Part shown: piece by piece, positions 60,938-64,000 of the stretch | Layout: each line of letters begins with the position of its first letter | How positions within the stretch are numbered: position 1 is the first letter of the stretch | From: Spinacia oleracea | Lineage: Eukaryota > Streptophyta > Magnoliopsida > Caryophyllales > Amaranthaceae | Length of the DNA stretch: 64,000 nt | NCBI RefSeq assembly: GCF_020520425.1 | Contig: NC_079489.1 | Coordinates: 82,528,810 to 82,592,809, forward strand | Reading direction: 5' to 3' | Program-made: the position numbers and the translations under genes | The notes under the pieces: model-generated | Told to the model about the DNA's origin: nothing | Seen by the model: only the letters and a program-made list of their open reading frames with translations | The model's database searches: none

Positions 60938-63900
60938 GAATTTAATTTTTTAATTTTCAGTTCGGAAACGATTTAATTAATTTTAAAATTCGTAATTTTA
61001 ATTGTTTTCTTGGATTTTAATTTTGAAATATTATAATTATTATAAATTTTATTTATACTAATTATTTTACTAAAATTAAATCTTGAATTAATTTAAATTC
61101 TTTAAATTCAACTGAAATAAATTAAATTAATGGATTCGATTATAAATTTATATGTGCTTTAAATTTTAATTAAATTTGTATGTTTCCGGTTAGACTAGAA
61201 ATACATTTTATGTTTAAAATTAGTAAAGCATATGAATTTATTGGTTCAAGTGGGAGCATTTTTAGTCATAAACTCTTGATTAGGTCTACAAATCCTTTAA
61301 GGTTAAACAACTTGATTAGAATTAATAAGGATTGAATAATTGGTAGATTATTGGTGCCCTTAATTAATTGCTGCAAATATTTATGTGATGCATAACGTGT
61401 TTTACTAACCAGCTATGTGGGCCATTCATGATAATGAATGGGTGAATGGTATATATTGTATATGTACTGTTTTGCAGGTTATGAAGTGACTAGTATGGCC
61501 CAAATAGGATAGAAAATATGGTCTGCGTACCATTAATTTGAATATAATTGGTCTAAAGTACCAAAATTGTTTTTCAATTCAAATATGGTTTGCGTACCAT
61601 CAAATAGTTGTAATTAGTTTAATTATAGCTTATCCTATTTGAAGAAAATGGCGCCTCCCACGATGAAGTTCAAGACGAAGTTACCATTTTCGAGACGGAC
61701 TTTGAAGTTGAAGCTTCAAGATGAAGTCGGACCATACTAGATCACATTTATCTTGTGCATGCTTTAAGTTATTTATTGCTTTAAATATGTCTTAATTATG
61801 CATGAGATTGTGGCTTGATTATGTTGCATGATTAAGGATTTTAGTTCACTTAAAATCTAACCAACATAGTAAGAGCCTTAAGTTCCAAACTTAAAAATTG
61901 AGTTAAAAGGAGCCATGCCAAAATAAACACTTGCTTGGATATCCTTTACATCAATCTAGTAATAGTTTTCGCTCAGCGAGGTGTTACTTATTGGTCCTAA
62001 AGGGGTAAGGTACACAAATAATTGTGAGTACATGTTAGTTATGGTGAAACTCAACGATATAAGTAAGGAGTCCTTTTATGTCGTGGAAAAATCGATAGGT
62101 TTACCTAATAAGTTCTTAGACGTACCTATCAACCAAGAGTAGTTTCTAGACTATTAGCAAAAGGCTTTTGCTTACCTAAAATGTTTTAGAATTGAGTCAA
62201 AATACATAATGTGCTTAATTCTTCAATAGTTTTAGGGTCTTGGAATCATTTTATTCACACCTGCCGGAACAATAAATTCGAATAAAATGCTAATAACTTG
62301 TTTGAATTGCATGATTGCTTTAATTTTCAAGTTATTATTCATGATAAATGTTTAGACTTTCCATGCTTCAATGTATGTTTTAATTATTGTTTATAATTAA
62401 ATATCTTGCACTGCAATAAATCCTTTTAGAAAGGTGACAGTAAATTTCCTCGATTGGTAATGAATCCAAGAACGATTCACGGAAATGAAAGAAAATGAGC
62501 AATTTAAAATGTACGTTCCTTATAGCGACTTTTATGGTTGTTTTCGAGTATCAAAGTCGAATGGCGAACCGATTGGTGCTTGTGAATTCAAAATACAATG
62601 TAGTTTTGAGATCATAAAGCATTGAGTTTAAACGCTCAACTTTACCAATGGTTAACAACCTAATATCTTTGTCCATTTAATTTTCGAATGAGTCTAGTCC
62701 CTAGACATTCGAATAGATCGATGCTTAGAGAACTTTAGAAGCTTCTGGTAAGATCATCTAGTTGAAACTTAATATTCAACATAAAATGGTAAGAACTTTG
62801 TTGAAGTGACATTGGACTTGTCTAAACAAGGTATAAAAGTCAACACTAGAGAATTCAATTCTTAAAGCTATTAGAAAGGGTACAAGAAATAGGAAAACAA
62901 AGGAATAAATGAAAGGAATTTACAATTCCGTTTCTACCTATAAGTTTATGTTTAAAGAGAAGTGACCTTGCAATCAAACTTCCTTGGTATCATATACCGC
63001 TTGAGGTTCTTACTTCGGTAATAACTCAAACAATGGAAGCTAGACTACACTAATGACCTACAAGTGGGAAATGAAGCATGGCAATGCTACATTAGTTGTA
63101 GGGTCATCTAGTTTGTTTTAAGTCCTTTCAAAGGCTGGAACTTAATGGATATTTTGTTCCATAATCAGCATACCTAAATTTCTGCTTCAAACACAGAAAG
63201 ACTCGCATTAGAAAAACAAAAACAATGTTTGTTTGTTTATTTGAATAAAATGGTCATTTATGGGTTGAGTCAATATGCTTGATTAAAACAAACAACTCTT
63301 TAACAATAAAACTTTACTAGGTTCAAATCAAACCCTTGATTTGAGTTCCACTAATCTTTGGCATTGTTTCTTAGACCATATCAACAAGTTAACATTCAAA
63401 AGCTCTATTTTGATGGACTTTTGAAAGTTGATTGATTTCTAGATCAATTCAAGACAAGCTAGTCTTACTTGTTGAAAGTAACAAAAGATATGAACTATTG
63501 TTAGAATGCCTAGACAATAGAGTTCAAAGCTAAAGAAAGGTTTTATGACTTTATTATTTCACATAGATTTGAGTGAATATAGGTTTATTTACTCAAAGTG
63601 ATATAAGTTTGAATCTGTTTGGCTAGTTCAAAGATTCAGAAGTATAAATCCACATGGCAAGAAATCATAAAGAGCTAGGTTAGATCATGACGATGATTAC
63701 TTTAAGACCAAATATGATCATCTATGATTGTGTGTTTCACGATCTAGCTCCATAAGATATGGCATATCTACGTTGGAATGATCGAAGTCAATTGGTACTT
63801 GATTCGATCAATGATGAATCATATAGACTTTTCCTATAATTTCTAAAACAAAATGCTCAACTACCACCGAACTAAACCAAATTCGTCAAAGCTATTGAAA

Positions 63901-64000
63901 AGTAATTTCAGAATATCTTTTCATAATATATATCTAAGGAGTTGCAAAACTCAGTGGGAGCTTAGTGTTTGTTATTCAACAAACTAAGGCCCAAGAATAG
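60938..64000. other. ORF-less retrotransposon interior
   Basis: AT-rich, no frame resembling gag or pol, no second LTR before the window ends. The final bases (AACTCAGTGGGAGCTTAGTG) resemble phrases common in copia-derived repeats, which is weak evidence. Confidence 0.45.

Larger units (their letters stand above)
58400..64000 (+). mobile_element. 5' part of a second LTR retrotransposon (copia-like/LARD-like), runs past window end
   Basis: An LTR (58400-59733) starting TGTTAATTAAC and ending AACCTAACA is followed one base later by a primer-binding site. The following 4.2 kb has no frame that looks like gag or pol. A GC-rich block (60480-60937) is the only part with long frames, and these overlap in several frames. 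The pattern fits a large non-autonomous derivative. The 3' LTR lies beyond 64000, so the target duplication (left candidate TTCAG) could not be checked. Confidence 0.65.

Noticed and set aside
60499-60939. Long frames in the GC-rich block
   Set aside because: Open in several frames on both strands at once with Ala/Arg-rich nonsense; no domain.

Overview
This is plant nuclear DNA, almost certainly from a eudicot. The evidence is intron-rich genes with plant-only protein families (an NIK-type LRR receptor kinase, an F-box/FBD/LRR protein, a TTM1/TTM2-type protein) set in AT-rich DNA full of plant transposon types: Ty3/gypsy and probable Ty1/copia LTR elements, CACTA, Helitrons, Stowaway/hAT/Harbinger-like MITEs, an Au-like SINE and (TA)n-flanked TIR elements. 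The repeat style resembles Caryophyllales/Amaranthaceae such as spinach or beet; that placement is an impression, not a result.

Layout. 1-2.0 kb: MITE remnants and a Helitron end. 2.1-15.0 kb: a large TIR element flanked by (TA)n arrays (element A). It carries a gene-like first exon, two inverted tRNA-like sequences and many TTTACTTTT-type motifs, and is interrupted at 2889-9819 by a young gag-only LTR retrotransposon with a perfect 5-bp target duplication. 15.05-16.64 kb: a second (TA)n-flanked element (B) with a hairpin-forming 30-bp tandem array. 17.28-25.73 kb: an 8.4-kb non-autonomous CACTA element holding three exons, with introns, of a glutamine-dependent asparagine synthetase gene and a ~171-bp satellite array. 

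26.6-36.6 kb: a complete ten-exon gene for a TTM1/TTM2-type protein (uridine-kinase-like P-loop domain, CYTH domain, C-terminal membrane anchor), with MITE, Helitron and SINE insertions in its introns. 36.6-41.4 kb: intergenic repeats. 41.38-42.84 kb: a complete three-exon F-box/FBD/LRR gene on +. 44.11-47.38 kb: a complete eleven-exon NIK-type LRR receptor kinase on -, convergent with the F-box gene; a short coding-looking stretch of unknown nature lies between them.

47.9-56 kb: nested transposons (a tandem Helitron pair joined by (TA)n, Stowaway, hAT, Harbinger-like and CACTA MITEs), plus a possible first exon of an unrecognised small gene at 52.96-53.27 kb. 56.0-58.15 kb: a 2-kb stretch dominated by AGTTACTATATG-like motifs. 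58.40 kb to the end: the 5' LTR, primer-binding site and apparently ORF-less interior of a second LTR retrotransposon that runs out of the window.

The three host genes are not an operon and show no obvious functional link (a phosphate/pyrophosphate enzyme, a ubiquitin-ligase adaptor and a receptor kinase). The most unusual content is in the mobile DNA: gene capture by the CACTA element, satellite and hairpin arrays inside transposons, paired tRNA-like sequences with compensating stem changes, and repeated use of (TA)n tracts as element borders. All splice junctions below were inferred by reading frame, GT/AG signals and family knowledge, without transcript data.
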